Source: Uliginosibacterium sp. (GTDB taxonomy: Bacteria > Pseudomonadota > Gammaproteobacteria > Burkholderiales > Rhodocyclaceae). Taken from it: a DNA stretch of 64,000 nt. This document shows positions 8,753 through 18,091 of the stretch, in pieces; the first letter of the stretch is position 1, and every line of letters begins with the position of its first letter. Under the pieces are notes generated by a model. It was not told where the DNA came from and ran no database searches. It saw only the letters and a list, made by a program, of their open reading frames with translations. A program made the translations under genes and the position numbers. The stretch spans positions 124,001 through 188,000 of the forward strand of contig JADKDZ010000007.1 of NCBI GenBank assembly GCA_016718265.1. Direction: 5' to 3'.

Positions 8753-9690
8753 GGCGCCCGCTCCGCATTGCGCAGGGCCAGGCCCAGCGCGTGGAAAATA
8801 GCCGCCTGATGATCAGGATGGGCAGGCAGAGGACAGGCGGAACAGTCGAACAAGGTTTCGAGCACGACAAGGCGTACAGGCAGGTACAGATTCTCGATCA
8901 GCTGGCTCAGCAGCTCGTCGGCATACGAAAACGGCGCGAGCCAGAGGCTTGAAATGGCAAGCGCCGAAAACTGGTGCTCCAGCACGTCGATTGAGCGCTG
9001 AAGCTCAAGGATGATCCGGTCGAACTGCTCTCGCCGTGCCGACTCGACTGCGGACAGCGATGACAGGGACAGATCAAATGAGCGCGTGAAATAGAGTGCG
9101 CCGTCTCGGCTTGCCGTCAGCAAACACCCATTGTTGCTGACCGACAGGATGGCCGTCCCGCGGCCGGGCTCCTCCAGCAGATCGGCCAGATTGCGCTGCG
9201 CCATCTCGGCAATGTCTATCACCTCCACCTCGGCGTTGTAGGCGCGAAACTGCTGCATCCGCTCAAGAATCAGCTGATTCGAAGCGGCGACGACATACCC
9301 TTGGGGGCGCCGCATGCCGTGCTCAAGTTCCACCGGCGGCGCGATGTCCAGGGTCATATCTGGCATCGGCAAGCGCAGCATGTCCTTCACCTGCCAACGA
9401 ATTGCGGTCTTGAGCTCCTCCGCCGGCACGGCGGGAAACTCGGTCTGCAGGAACTGATACTCCGACGGCTCCAGCAAGATGCGCAAAGGCAATCGCTTCA
9501 AGCGGCTTTGCCGCATGGCCAGATCCAGCCGCTCGCTGGTTTTCTGGGTGCTTGCCAATACTTGAGCAAATTGCAGACGTGGCCGATCCCGGTACACTCG
9601 CGAGGCTAACTGCACCGCCGCCACATAGCCCGGCGAGCTTGCCAGGTTCAGTGTCGCTTGCCCGGTTTTCCGTCCGAAAGCGAAAATCAT
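8749..9690 (-). CDS. mshI: MSHA biogenesis protein MshI (PilM-like)
   Basis: A 313-residue cytoplasmic actin-like protein of the PilM/MshI family, which recruits PilN on the inner face of the membrane. I start it at the ATG at 9690 (MIFAFGRKTGQ). The open frame runs 43 codons further, to 9819, but that stretch overlaps the 3' end of mshQ and has no family character. The segments LPLRILLEPSEYQFLQTEFP and AIRWQVKDMLRLPM are typical of MshI. Confidence 0.8.
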   Translation of the reverse strand: MIFAFGRKTGQATLNLASSPGYVAAVQLASRVYRDRPRLQFAQVLASTQKTSERLDLAMRQSRLKRLPLRILLEPSEYQFLQTEFPAVPAEELKTAIRWQVKDMLRLPMPDMTLDIAPPVELEHGMRRPQGYVVAASNQLILERMQQFRAYNAEVEVIDIAEMAQRNLADLLEEPGRGTAILSVSNNGCLLTASRDGALYFTRSFDLSLSSLSAVESARREQFDRIILELQRSIDVLEHQFSALAISSLWLAPFSYADELLSQLIENLYLPVRLVVLETLFDCSACPLPAHPDHQAAIFHALGLALRNAERAP

Positions 9691-9727
9691 GTTCGCTTGA
9701 TACCTCGTTGTTGAGCCGCAGGAAATA

Positions 9728-12700
9728 CTAATACACTTCTCGCGCGTAAATGACTTTATCATTGCGCTTGATGCCGAACCGGATCCGCGCCCTGGGGTTG
9801 TCGTCAAATAGATCGCCATCGCCGGGTGTCGTACAGCTTGCTGGCACGACGCTTTGATTCACAGATTGATCGGCACCATCCCAGTTGAACTTGAGATATT
9901 CCGGCACTAACAGCGCAAGATCGAGAAAGCCACTGCTGCTTCCGGACGGGCGGGAGAGGACAAGCCCCGCCTGCCCAGCGCTCAGCGTAGCGACCGAACC
10001 TGCCGCCACGCCGTTCATGCTGGCAGCTACGCCCGCGAGCGTGCCATAAAGGCCGACGCCTCCGTTGCAATATATAGCCTCCTTGGTCGTCGTGCCGATC
10101 GCAACGCTGACAGGTACGCCGATGCGCGTACAGCGGTCATCGGCATTCCGCTCGAAAGCCGTTCCATTCCAGAACTGTGCTGTAGCGGGCACAGGCAAGG
10201 CCAGCACGGGCGATCCGTAGGCATTCTCCAGGCGCATACGGCCCCAGCGCAGCACCGTGCTGCCGAGCAACACGCCATCGGCAGCGGTGGCGCTTGGCGG
10301 TGCGTGCATCACGTAGTTCGGGCTCAGAAGCGAGACACCATCCGGGTCGCGCGCGGAGAACCCGAACTGCGCCTGGTTGAAGGGGCCGTTTGACGCCATC
10401 GTGCTGGCGCGACTGACGCCAAGCTGAGCGGCGATGGTCGCCGTGCCGAAAGCCCCGGCGCTGCTCCCCCAGCTTCCGCAGAGGCCGCCCGCGCAGGTCA
10501 CCGACACGCGATTGTTGAGTACAGTGGGCACGCTGGTGTTGTCTTTTGCCCCGAATACAATCCCGGTGGTTGACGCGCCCCACGCGTTTGCGGCCACAGG
10601 AACCAGACTCAGTCGGGCAAACGCGCCACGGTAGTTGCTTGTCGTCACGCCGGCAGTGTTGACAGCGTAGAGGCTGAAGCTGCTGTTCAACGGCTCCCCC
10701 AGGTAGGTAAAGCTGCTTGGTGTCGCGCAGCTCAGGTCGCCGCGATTCGTCAGCACGCCGCCGGATCCCACAACAAAGCCTGCGGGATAGAAACGTCCGA
10801 AGTTTGCACTGGTGCCGGACGGCACGGTCTGGCCAAAATAGCTGTATGAAGGATGTGTAGCGGCAGCGGGCGTCGCGGTGAATGTGAATACACCCACTTC
10901 GGCTTGCGTCTGCGCGCTAAGCGTCGCCGTCCCCCCCGCCACGATGTCGATCGACGGGACACCAAGACTGCCGTCACTCCCCGGAATTGGCGCCACGACT
11001 GAAGCCCCTAGCTGGGTACCGAGCTGACGGTAATTGGGCGTCGTGGGCAAGCTGCAGGTATCCGTCACGCCACTGGCGAAAGCCTTGGCCGTGACGCGCA
11101 AGCGGAAGTTCTCTCCTGCTTTGCGGTAGAGCGGACAGGCGATGCTGGCACTGGGACACTGCCATGCCGCGTCGTCACTATCGACACACAATCGATATGG
11201 AACCACCGGAAACGTCGCGGAGCCCGGCATGCTCAGGCCACTATCACCAGTGGCAGCACTGCCGGCATACCGCGCGTTAAGGGAAATTCTGCCCGCATCG
11301 GGATAATTCACCGTGATGCTCGCCTTGCCATTTACATCAAAAGGCAAGGCAAGGGTCGTTGGCGCGGCAGCATTCGTCGACAGAGCTGTCGCATTTAGCG
11401 TCAGCTGTCGGGTGCCCGTCGCGGGATCGACGTAGCCCGACCAGAAATTGATGTTACGTGTTACGCCGGCAAAAGCTGGCACACAAGCCTTGCTAACGTC
11501 ATCAGCCTTTGCGGCGGTCAACTCGATGGTGCCCGAAGTGACGCCAGAGGTCTGCGCGGGCACGGTATAGAGCAAGCCTGCATCGCTGAAATTGACTGCA
11601 CAGTTCGCCGACATCGCGCTTCCATTGATCGAGCACAGACTGGGATTCTGGGTGAAAGCTTTCAAGGCAGGGGTGGAGCTATTTGCAACGACACCAAGCG
11701 TATAGGTACCGGCGGTCGTCTCCCGCAAGTCGAACGTCGCACCACTCCCGGGAAAAGTCTTCGTATCCCCCCCTAACCACCCCCCGGCCGGCAACAACGT
11801 GACATTGGCATTCCCACTATAGGTGGTCGTGCAGGCCGCATCCAGGCAGGCACGCACTGAGACCGAAGCAGGCGTACAGGTCAGCGGCGTCCCGACAACT
11901 GTAAATTCGTAATGATCAATCGCCACGATCTGGCTCAGCGATTGCGCACAAACCTGCAGATCATCAACCTCATGCGTGTTGGTCGAGCCGCCCGTAGAAC
12001 CGGTCAGCGAGAGCAGAAAGTTGGCGGGGACGGCAGCTTGGCCACTCGCCGTGGCGGCATCGAAGGAATTGATCAATGTGCCGTAGCTGGCACCACTCCC
12101 CGTGGTGTCTCGCTCAACACTTACCAAGGCGCGGCCCGACACGCGCGAGTCGACGGTAATCCGGTATAGGTGACCCGTCGTGTTGCTCACTGCAGTCCCC
12201 AGGGTACCCGTCCCGCGCAGCCAGTAATAGCTGCTGCTCGACCCCCGGATCGCAACGGACTGTGGCACGACTGCGGTCGCGCAATTGGGAACGCCGGGCG
12301 CGCAGGGGCCGCTGTCGTTGCGGTTGGAGAAGTTGCCGTACTCGTCGAGCCCCAGCCCCAGCCATCCGCCAGCAAACCCGGGCACGCTCCCCTTGGGCGC
12401 ATAGCCGAGGGAGCCGCCAAACCCGCCGGGCTGAGGCGTCACCGTCGCGTCCGAGAGAATCAGCGCGATACCGTCAGCCCCGCTTCCTCCATAGCCGTAG
12501 TACCTGAACGACACCTGCACGTAGTTCCCGGAGGCAGGAAACAAGCGCTGGAGACTGGCAGCCGTCGATTGATTGGTGTTGGTATTCGTCAGGCGCAAGC
12601 GATTGTTGACGATGGCAGGGGTAAACGAGCCATTCACCACCCTTGTCAGCCAATCGCTCCCCAACCCGGAGTTGCGGTTGAAATTGTCATTCAGACAAGT

Positions 12701-13438
12701 AAGCGACAGCGCGCCCGGAGCGATCACAAGGGTGCTGCCGATATTGGCAACCGTGCCACTGATGGTGGCGGACTGCGAATCGCCGTTTGACGCACTCGGC
12801 AGCAGATAGTATGTGCCATCAAGGCTGACGCCGTTCGCTGCGCCGCCCGTCGTGGCACTTGCACCATCGACAGCAGAATTCTGCAAAGCGGGTGTGATCG
12901 TGACATTGCCGCTATCGGCAGCAAAAAAGGCCAGACGCAGGCTTCCGGCAGGATAGGTCGGAGGCTGAGACTGGATATTCGGTGCAGTAATCTGATTGCC
13001 ATTGCCGGCCTGATAGCTCCCCGCACAATTCACGGTACTGGCAGCACCGCAGTCTGCCGCTACTGCACCACGCACGCTGTAGATGACCGCTGCAACCCGC
13101 GTGCTGACATTGTTGCTCAGTGTCCAGGTGTAGCTGGCAGCGGGCGCCGTCGCGAGATTGAGGTAGTAGATACGCTGCTGCAGACCGTTCTGGTTGATAC
13201 TGGCTCCGGTGATCAGACTCCAGCCGGTCGGCGGCGTGACCGTCGCGCCACTTTGCGCGACGACCTGCGCCACAAGCAGATCCCCTGACAACGCACTGCC
13301 TGGGGTGGCCGGTGACAGGCTGCCGTTGCCGGAAAGTGTGCTCGCCCCTCCCGGAAATACACTGATCGCTGCCTTGGCACCGAGACTCAACAGTGCAAGC
13401 AGGGTAATCACAAGAATCAGGCAGAGTCTTCTTGGCAT
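9728..13438 (-). CDS. mshQ: MshQ-like surface protein (DUF6701 type)
   Basis: The largest gene of the window, 1236 residues. It starts at the ATG at 13438 (MPRRLCLILVITLLALLSLG), directly after mshP; the open frame reaches 13540 but would lie inside mshP. A signal peptide is followed by a Ser/Thr/Gly-rich exported protein. Around residues 285-500 it has a lectin-like beta sandwich (segments GADGIALILSD and PGFAGGWLGLGLDEYGNF resemble L-type lectin folds). The C-terminal half matches the MshQ/DUF6701 layout and contains many paired cysteines. It is the best candidate for a pilus-tip or surface adhesin. Function of MshQ is not established. Confidence 0.8.
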   Translation of the reverse strand: MPRRLCLILVITLLALLSLGAKAAISVFPGGASTLSGNGSLSPATPGSALSGDLLVAQVVAQSGATVTPPTGWSLITGASINQNGLQQRIYYLNLATAPAASYTWTLSNNVSTRVAAVIYSVRGAVAADCGAASTVNCAGSYQAGNGNQITAPNIQSQPPTYPAGSLRLAFFAADSGNVTITPALQNSAVDGASATTGGAANGVSLDGTYYLLPSASNGDSQSATISGTVANIGSTLVIAPGALSLTCLNDNFNRNSGLGSDWLTRVVNGSFTPAIVNNRLRLTNTNTNQSTAASLQRLFPASGNYVQVSFRYYGYGGSGADGIALILSDATVTPQPGGFGGSLGYAPKGSVPGFAGGWLGLGLDEYGNFSNRNDSGPCAPGVPNCATAVVPQSVAIRGSSSSYYWLRGTGTLGTAVSNTTGHLYRITVDSRVSGRALVSVERDTTGSGASYGTLINSFDAATASGQAAVPANFLLSLTGSTGGSTNTHEVDDLQVCAQSLSQIVAIDHYEFTVVGTPLTCTPASVSVRACLDAACTTTYSGNANVTLLPAGGWLGGDTKTFPGSGATFDLRETTAGTYTLGVVANSSTPALKAFTQNPSLCSINGSAMSANCAVNFSDAGLLYTVPAQTSGVTSGTIELTAAKADDVSKACVPAFAGVTRNINFWSGYVDPATGTRQLTLNATALSTNAAAPTTLALPFDVNGKASITVNYPDAGRISLNARYAGSAATGDSGLSMPGSATFPVVPYRLCVDSDDAAWQCPSASIACPLYRKAGENFRLRVTAKAFASGVTDTCSLPTTPNYRQLGTQLGASVVAPIPGSDGSLGVPSIDIVAGGTATLSAQTQAEVGVFTFTATPAAATHPSYSYFGQTVPSGTSANFGRFYPAGFVVGSGGVLTNRGDLSCATPSSFTYLGEPLNSSFSLYAVNTAGVTTSNYRGAFARLSLVPVAANAWGASTTGIVFGAKDNTSVPTVLNNRVSVTCAGGLCGSWGSSAGAFGTATIAAQLGVSRASTMASNGPFNQAQFGFSARDPDGVSLLSPNYVMHAPPSATAADGVLLGSTVLRWGRMRLENAYGSPVLALPVPATAQFWNGTAFERNADDRCTRIGVPVSVAIGTTTKEAIYCNGGVGLYGTLAGVAASMNGVAAGSVATLSAGQAGLVLSRPSGSSSGFLDLALLVPEYLKFNWDGADQSVNQSVVPASCTTPGDGDLFDDNPRARIRFGIKRNDKVIYAREVY

Positions 13439-13440
13439 GA

Positions 13441-13938
13441 CTAACGCTCCGTCACCACGGTCAGCTGCCGCTCGACGTAGTCCGCGCCCTGCAACTCGGC
13501 AGCGATGGACGAAGGGCATTGTGCGCCTGAGGTCGTACATGCTGTAGCGGTGATTTGCCAGATGGTTTTCGCGACATTGTTTTCCACAAATCCATTAGCG
13601 GCACAAGTCCAGGTGACCCTGAGTCCATTCAAACCCGCCACATCCGAGAGATTCGTCGTCGCCGGGCAGGCGCCCGAACGCTGGACCGAATAGAGCCCCG
13701 CCTCTACACCCAACCGGGCCGCCTGATAGGCCCTTGCCCCCTGGACATCCAGCCCGCTAGCCACGTTGCTGGACACCGAGACCTGAACGATAAAGGCCGC
13801 CAACGCTGCCATGATGACCAGCAAGAAAACGGCGCTGGCCAGCACAAACCCGCCTTGATGCACGCGAAGACACAGCGAGTGCCCTACCTGCGGATCGGGA
13901 CGGCAACGGTCAGGGATTGTTATTGACATGTATTTCAT
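13441..13938 (-). CDS. mshP: MSHA biogenesis protein MshP
   Basis: A 165-residue pilin-like protein. An N-terminal leader of about 30 residues ends in GG before FVLASAVFLLVIMAALAAF, the hydrophobic alpha1-N helix. MshP proteins have this degenerate prepilin motif without the usual Glu5. It overlaps mshO by 29 bases; an in-frame ATG at 13929 is an alternative start. Probably a minor, pilus-tip-associated subunit. Confidence 0.75.
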   Translation of the reverse strand: MKYMSITIPDRCRPDPQVGHSLCLRVHQGGFVLASAVFLLVIMAALAAFIVQVSVSSNVASGLDVQGARAYQAARLGVEAGLYSVQRSGACPATTNLSDVAGLNGLRVTWTCAANGFVENNVAKTIWQITATACTTSGAQCPSSIAAELQGADYVERQLTVVTER

Positions 13939-14788
13939 GGTTCAGGCTGACATTCTCGCCACTGCGCCGCAGTTGCAAACTGATGCTGAGTAGTCCCCAC
14001 TGATCAATCACTGCCTGCGCATAGTCTGCAGTGCACACCGACACATTACTCGCCACCAAAGCGCTGACGGCGTTGGGTAGCAGGGCCGGATCGAGGGGCT
14101 GCGTAGCCTGTTTGGCGTAACCAGTGACCCGCCGGAGCGACCCCACGCCCTCCCGACCCGCCACCGCACCACTGCAAACATAGCTCACAGGCCCCCCAAT
14201 GAGCTGAAAGCGGCTGCCCGGCGAAGGAAACGGAAACTGTTTGGCAGCCATGGTCACCGTCGCCCCGGAAAAGCCGCTGAAAGCGCTGGTCGATTCGCTA
14301 CGATAGGCATCGGCGTCCGTAATTCCGAGGTTATAAATCGCCACTTCGCGAATATCGGCCGCATCGAACACCGGCGTGGCTCCCAGCCCGGGCAAGGGAC
14401 CTATCACGTCAAAGCTGCTTGCGGCCGCCGAGAAATCGAGCGGCGTGCAGGGGGCACCTGCAACGCTTGTACCAGGCTCCGAACAATAACGCCCGCCAGA
14501 AATCGTCGGCAAATACTCGATAACGGTAGCGCTCTGCCCACTGATGGTTGTTGTGGCGACCCGCACGCTGTTTGGCAAGGCGCGTTGCACATCGCGCCGA
14601 AGGCGGCGCAGCGCCGTGTCTGCCGAGTCGGCCAGCGCAACCCGGCGCGTTGAATCGATCAGTCCCTCCATCGGGCGCGAAATGAAAACTGCCACGATGG
14701 CGACAAGTATCCCTGTGATGGTCATGACGACCACCATCTCAACCAGGGTGAAACCACCCATACCGCGATCAGGGTGAGTTAGGTGCAT
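13910..14788 (-). CDS. mshO: Minor prepilin MshO
   Basis: A 292-residue type IV prepilin with a class III leader: GMGG before FTLVEMVVVMTITGILVAIV, with Gly-1 and Glu5 in place. The large C-terminal domain is typical of MshO/GspJ-like minor pilins that help initiate the fibre. The start overlaps mshD by 20 bases. Confidence 0.8.
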   Translation of the reverse strand: MHLTHPDRGMGGFTLVEMVVVMTITGILVAIVAVFISRPMEGLIDSTRRVALADSADTALRRLRRDVQRALPNSVRVATTTISGQSATVIEYLPTISGGRYCSEPGTSVAGAPCTPLDFSAAASSFDVIGPLPGLGATPVFDAADIREVAIYNLGITDADAYRSESTSAFSGFSGATVTMAAKQFPFPSPGSRFQLIGGPVSYVCSGAVAGREGVGSLRRVTGYAKQATQPLDPALLPNAVSALVASNVSVCTADYAQAVIDQWGLLSISLQLRRSGENVSLNHEIHVNNNP

Positions 14789-15341
14789 AGCGGAACCGAT
14801 ACCCCGTCAGGGTCAAATCAGGCATGCTCGGCGCACCAACGGTTACGTCGATGCGCAACGCGTCGCCATTCTCGGCGAGCCCCATTGCCGTTCCAGCCTG
14901 GATGATCGCCACCCGGGCCGAGTAAGCTTCAAGGCCGGAAACAAGGATCGTCGCATCGGTGGGCAGGCGAATGCCGGCCATCGCAAACCCGTTGTAGTCG
15001 CCGACATTGTCAAACGGCGACGCGGGGTCGTACCTGCTCTCCCCGGCGGCCGGTATCAGTCCTTGCTGCAAGCTCGCACACCCGGCAGGGTTCGTTGCGG
15101 TTTCGACGTTCGCGTCATCCGGGTCGCAAAAGGTGAAGGGCTTACTCTGAACCTCTTCCAGCAAGGATTCGGCAATTGCCACCTGCTGCTTAAGCAACAT
15201 GGGATTCACCGTATCTCGATTCACAAGGCTCAGCACGCCCAGAATTCCCGCCAAGCCTACCGATATCACCACGATGAAGACCACCAGTTCGATCAGCGTC
15301 AGCCCCCGTTGCGCACGCAGCCCATATCGCTCAATGCACAT
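14769..15341 (-). CDS. mshD: Minor prepilin MshD
   Basis: A 190-residue prepilin with the processing site QRG before LTLIELVVFIVVISVGLAGI (Gly-1, Glu5). It has a cysteine pair in the C-terminal part (FCDPDDANVE and AGCAS). Position after mshC and before mshO matches MshD. It overlaps mshC by 11 bases. Confidence 0.8.
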   Translation of the reverse strand: MCIERYGLRAQRGLTLIELVVFIVVISVGLAGILGVLSLVNRDTVNPMLLKQQVAIAESLLEEVQSKPFTFCDPDDANVETATNPAGCASLQQGLIPAAGESRYDPASPFDNVGDYNGFAMAGIRLPTDATILVSGLEAYSARVAIIQAGTAMGLAENGDALRIDVTVGAPSMPDLTLTGYRFRYAPNSP

Positions 15342-15804
15342 AACCGGTCTCCGACTCCACCGTGACCACGTGCGTCAACGTGCCGCCTGCAATACTGATC
15401 ACAGCCGCGGCAGCAGGACGTCCGAGTTCATCGAAAGTGAAGTTCGCCGCGCTGACCGTCACGCCTCGCGGCGCACTCTGCGCATAGGCACTGCCATTGG
15501 CTGGGTTCAGCAGGGCATGATCACAGTTCGCAGCGCGAAACGCACTGGCGACGCGCAAACTGAGCTGGTTGGCGGCCACGTCGACGCAGACCAGACGGCG
15601 CTTCGCGATCGCCGATTTCTGCGCATACCGCAATGCGGCGCGGGTCTGCTCGGCAAAACCAAAGGTGTCAAATTCGGTTTGGGTAATGAATCTGGGGATC
15701 GCCACGGCCGCCAGTACCCCGATGATGACCATGGTGGCCACCAGTTCAGGAACAGTGAAGCCCGACTCTCGCTGGGCGCAAGGTATGCGAGGCGTAATCA
15801 GCAT
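15331..15804 (-). CDS. mshC: Minor prepilin MshC
   Basis: A 157-residue minor pilin. The leader ends SG before FTVPELVATMVIIGVLAAVAIPRF, with Glu5. Cysteines at RRLVCVD and RAANCDH could form the C-terminal disulfide loop. The ATG at 15804 is preferred over a TTG at 15813. It lies just after the terminator that follows mshA, so it depends on read-through or a separate signal. Confidence 0.8.
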   Translation of the reverse strand: MLITPRIPCAQRESGFTVPELVATMVIIGVLAAVAIPRFITQTEFDTFGFAEQTRAALRYAQKSAIAKRRLVCVDVAANQLSLRVASAFRAANCDHALLNPANGSAYAQSAPRGVTVSAANFTFDELGRPAAAAVISIAGGTLTHVVTVESETGYVH

Positions 15805-15819
15805 CTGTGACAAACCTCG

Positions 15820-15849
15820 AAAAAAGGGCCGCCTCTGCGGACGGCCCTT
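15820..15849 (-). terminator. Intrinsic terminator behind mshA
   Basis: On the minus strand AAGGGCCG ... CGGCCCTT forms an 8-bp stem, extended by an inner CC/GG pair, followed by six T residues. It lies 10 bases after the mshA stop and before mshC. Most transcripts should end here, giving a pilin-only message. Confidence 0.8.
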
Positions 15850-15859
15850 GTCGTCTGTG

Positions 15860-16339
15860 TTAGCAGTTCGCCTCTGTCAATCCTGTATCCACCACTTGTG
15901 GCGGCGTCCCCGCAGCCGTCGAATTGGTAATGGTGAAAGAGCACGTGGGCTTGCTGGGATCGCTGATCGTCAGCGTCGGGCTGGTAAAGGAGAACGAGTA
16001 GGTTCCATCGAGCCCTGCCAGGTTCTGGCTCGGCAAGGGGCGGAAGGCTGCGGCAGCTGGATAACCATTCACCAGATCCGTTGCCACGTTCGGCACGAGA
16101 TTGATGCCACCTTCCACAACCACAGTCGGCGTCGCACCCGTAGGCGAACCGACGGCAAGCCACTTGGCATGAACCAGCGCAATGGACGACTGCACGGCGC
16201 CAACGGCCCCTTTCATTTTCGCAACACGTGCCTGCGCACTCATATCGACAAATCGTGGCAACGCAACGGCAGCCAGAATACCCAGGATCACCATCACGAC
16301 GACCATTTCGATCAGCGTGAAACCGCTTTGTTTTTTCAT
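15860..16339 (-). CDS. mshA: Major pilin subunit MshA
   Basis: A 159-residue type IV prepilin with the short leader MKKQSG, then FTLIEMVVVMVILGILAAVALPRF (Gly-1, Glu5). Cysteines in TCSFTITN and at the C-terminal residue can form the pilin disulfide. The ATG at 16339 is chosen over a GTG at 16342 because GGAGGAG sits 6 bases upstream. The strong ribosome site and the terminator just downstream point to high expression, as expected for a main fibre subunit. Only one MshA/MshB-type gene is present. Confidence 0.85.
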   Translation of the reverse strand: MKKQSGFTLIEMVVVMVILGILAAVALPRFVDMSAQARVAKMKGAVGAVQSSIALVHAKWLAVGSPTGATPTVVVEGGINLVPNVATDLVNGYPAAAAFRPLPSQNLAGLDGTYSFSFTSPTLTISDPSKPTCSFTITNSTAAGTPPQVVDTGLTEANC

Positions 16340-16374
16340 CACTCACTCCTCCATTGACAATCAGTAAGCCCCGG

Positions 16375-16860
16375 TCAGAACCACTGGTAGGGCTCCACCA
16401 CCACAAGATCTGCGTCGGCGGCGTCCGCCGAGCGCGCACGAATCTGCCAGCTCAGCAACATATCGGCATCTGCTCGCCCAAGCTTTAGGTGGCGATGCCT
16501 GGACGGCCGATAGACGAGAACAGACTGCTGACTTTCGTAGTGCCAGTCAAACGAATTTGACACATCTGATAAATTTAACATTTCCGCTCGCGAGGCAGGC
16601 TTGGCAGACGGTCCGAGAAATTCCAACGGGTTTCGCCTGATCAGATCGTGCATGCTCTCGCCGGCAACTATCCGTCGCGCTTTCTCGAGGCGAATACCGC
16701 TGCGAATATTCATCACCATGGTATCCACAGCCGTTTTCTCACCGAATTCAAGGAACAGATCAATGCCATACGCCGCGACGCCCACCACGATGGCAGCCAT
16801 CAGCATGCCGAGCCCGAGTTCGTACATGGGGAGGCCGAGGCGACCTTTGCGAGAGAGCAT
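16375..16860 (-). CDS. mshF: MSHA biogenesis protein MshF
   Basis: A 161-residue protein with one membrane helix near residues 12-34 (MYELGLGMLMAAIVVGVAAYGI) and a soluble domain. The helix is preceded by charged residues but lacks a clear prepilin cleavage site. Between mshG and the pilin genes, as mshF is in Vibrio. Start at 16860 overlaps the mshG stop (ATGA); the open frame extends to 16947 inside mshG. The role of MshF is not known. Confidence 0.65.
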   Translation of the reverse strand: MLSRKGRLGLPMYELGLGMLMAAIVVGVAAYGIDLFLEFGEKTAVDTMVMNIRSGIRLEKARRIVAGESMHDLIRRNPLEFLGPSAKPASRAEMLNLSDVSNSFDWHYESQQSVLVYRPSRHRHLKLGRADADMLLSWQIRARSADAADADLVVVEPYQWF

Positions 16861-18080
16861 CAGCGCTTGCCCAGCATGGCTGAACTCAAATCCCAGATCG
16901 GAAGGAAAATACCGAGCGCCATCACCAGCACCATCGCGCCGAGACAAACAATCAGCAAGGGTTCGATCCGTGCAGAGAGGTTATCGAGTTCGTAGTCAAC
17001 TTCGCGCTCGTACATCTCGGCAATTTCCAGCAACAATTCGTCAATCGAGCCAGACTCTTCTCCCACCGCGATCATTTGCAACACAATGGGCGTGAACACG
17101 CGCGCAGCCGCAGCGGTCTGCAAGATGCTCTCGCCGCGCTCGACGCCACGACGCATATCCTCGAGTTTGGCGGCGATATACGCGTTGTCGACAACCTGGG
17201 ATACCACGGAAAATGCCTGGATGACCGGCAAGCCACTGCTCAAGGCCATGGAGAAACTGCGCGCAAATCGCGCCAGCGTCGCCTTGCGGATGGTTCCCCC
17301 CACGATAGGCAGAGACATCTTCTGACGGTGCCAGTACAGACGTCCGCCCTCTGTCCCCAACACGGCGCGAACACTCAGTATCAACGCCAGAAGCCCGCCG
17401 ATCACCAACCACCAATAGTTCACGCAGAACTCGGAAAAGCCGATCAAGACGCGAGTCATCAGTGGAAGCTGGGTATTGAATGAATTGAATACCTTGGCAA
17501 ACGCCGGAATGACCATCCAGTTGATGACGCCAAGTGCTCCCGCCAGGGCGATCACCACGAACATTGGGTATCGCAGCGCAGCCTTGATCTTGGCGCGCAT
17601 CTCCTTCTCGAAGTTGAGATGCTCGAACAAGCGCATGAACATCGCGTCCAGACGACCTGTCATCTCACCTATCCGGACCATGCTGAGATAAAACGTGCTG
17701 AACGCGCCGGTATCTGCCATGGCGATGCTGAGCTCTCGCCCGCTGTCCAGGCCTTCGCGCAACTGAACCAGCATGCGGGCGAATCCCGCGTTAGTGGCCG
17801 AATCGCGCAAACCCGACAGTGCTTGCAGAATGGGAACGCCTGCCCTGATCAATGTATGCATCTGGCGACTGAAGAACATGATGTCTTCTTCGCTGGCTTT
17901 TTTTCCTCGCCTGCCCAGATGCTCAAACAACTGAATACGTGCGGATTCTTCGACGATATCGACCGGCACCACGCTACGCCCGATCAGCAGGTCCGCTGCG
18001 GCCCGGGCATCCGCGGCGTCAATCATTCCCTGTACCAGCCCGCCTTGCGCGTCACGCCCCTTATATACGTAGGTCGGCAT
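16860..18080 (-). CDS. mshG: Inner-membrane platform protein MshG (PilC/GspF family)
   Basis: A 406-residue polytopic protein with two GspF domains (about 70-195 and 272-395), each followed by membrane helices. It is the platform on which the MshE motor acts. Signature stretches are FSRQMHTLIRAGVPILQAL and FARSFSMALSSGLPVIQAF. It lies 11 bases after mshE. Confidence 0.9.
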   Translation of the reverse strand: MPTYVYKGRDAQGGLVQGMIDAADARAAADLLIGRSVVPVDIVEESARIQLFEHLGRRGKKASEEDIMFFSRQMHTLIRAGVPILQALSGLRDSATNAGFARMLVQLREGLDSGRELSIAMADTGAFSTFYLSMVRIGEMTGRLDAMFMRLFEHLNFEKEMRAKIKAALRYPMFVVIALAGALGVINWMVIPAFAKVFNSFNTQLPLMTRVLIGFSEFCVNYWWLVIGGLLALILSVRAVLGTEGGRLYWHRQKMSLPIVGGTIRKATLARFARSFSMALSSGLPVIQAFSVVSQVVDNAYIAAKLEDMRRGVERGESILQTAAAARVFTPIVLQMIAVGEESGSIDELLLEIAEMYEREVDYELDNLSARIEPLLIVCLGAMVLVMALGIFLPIWDLSSAMLGKR

Positions 18081-18091
18081 GGTAGAAGCCC

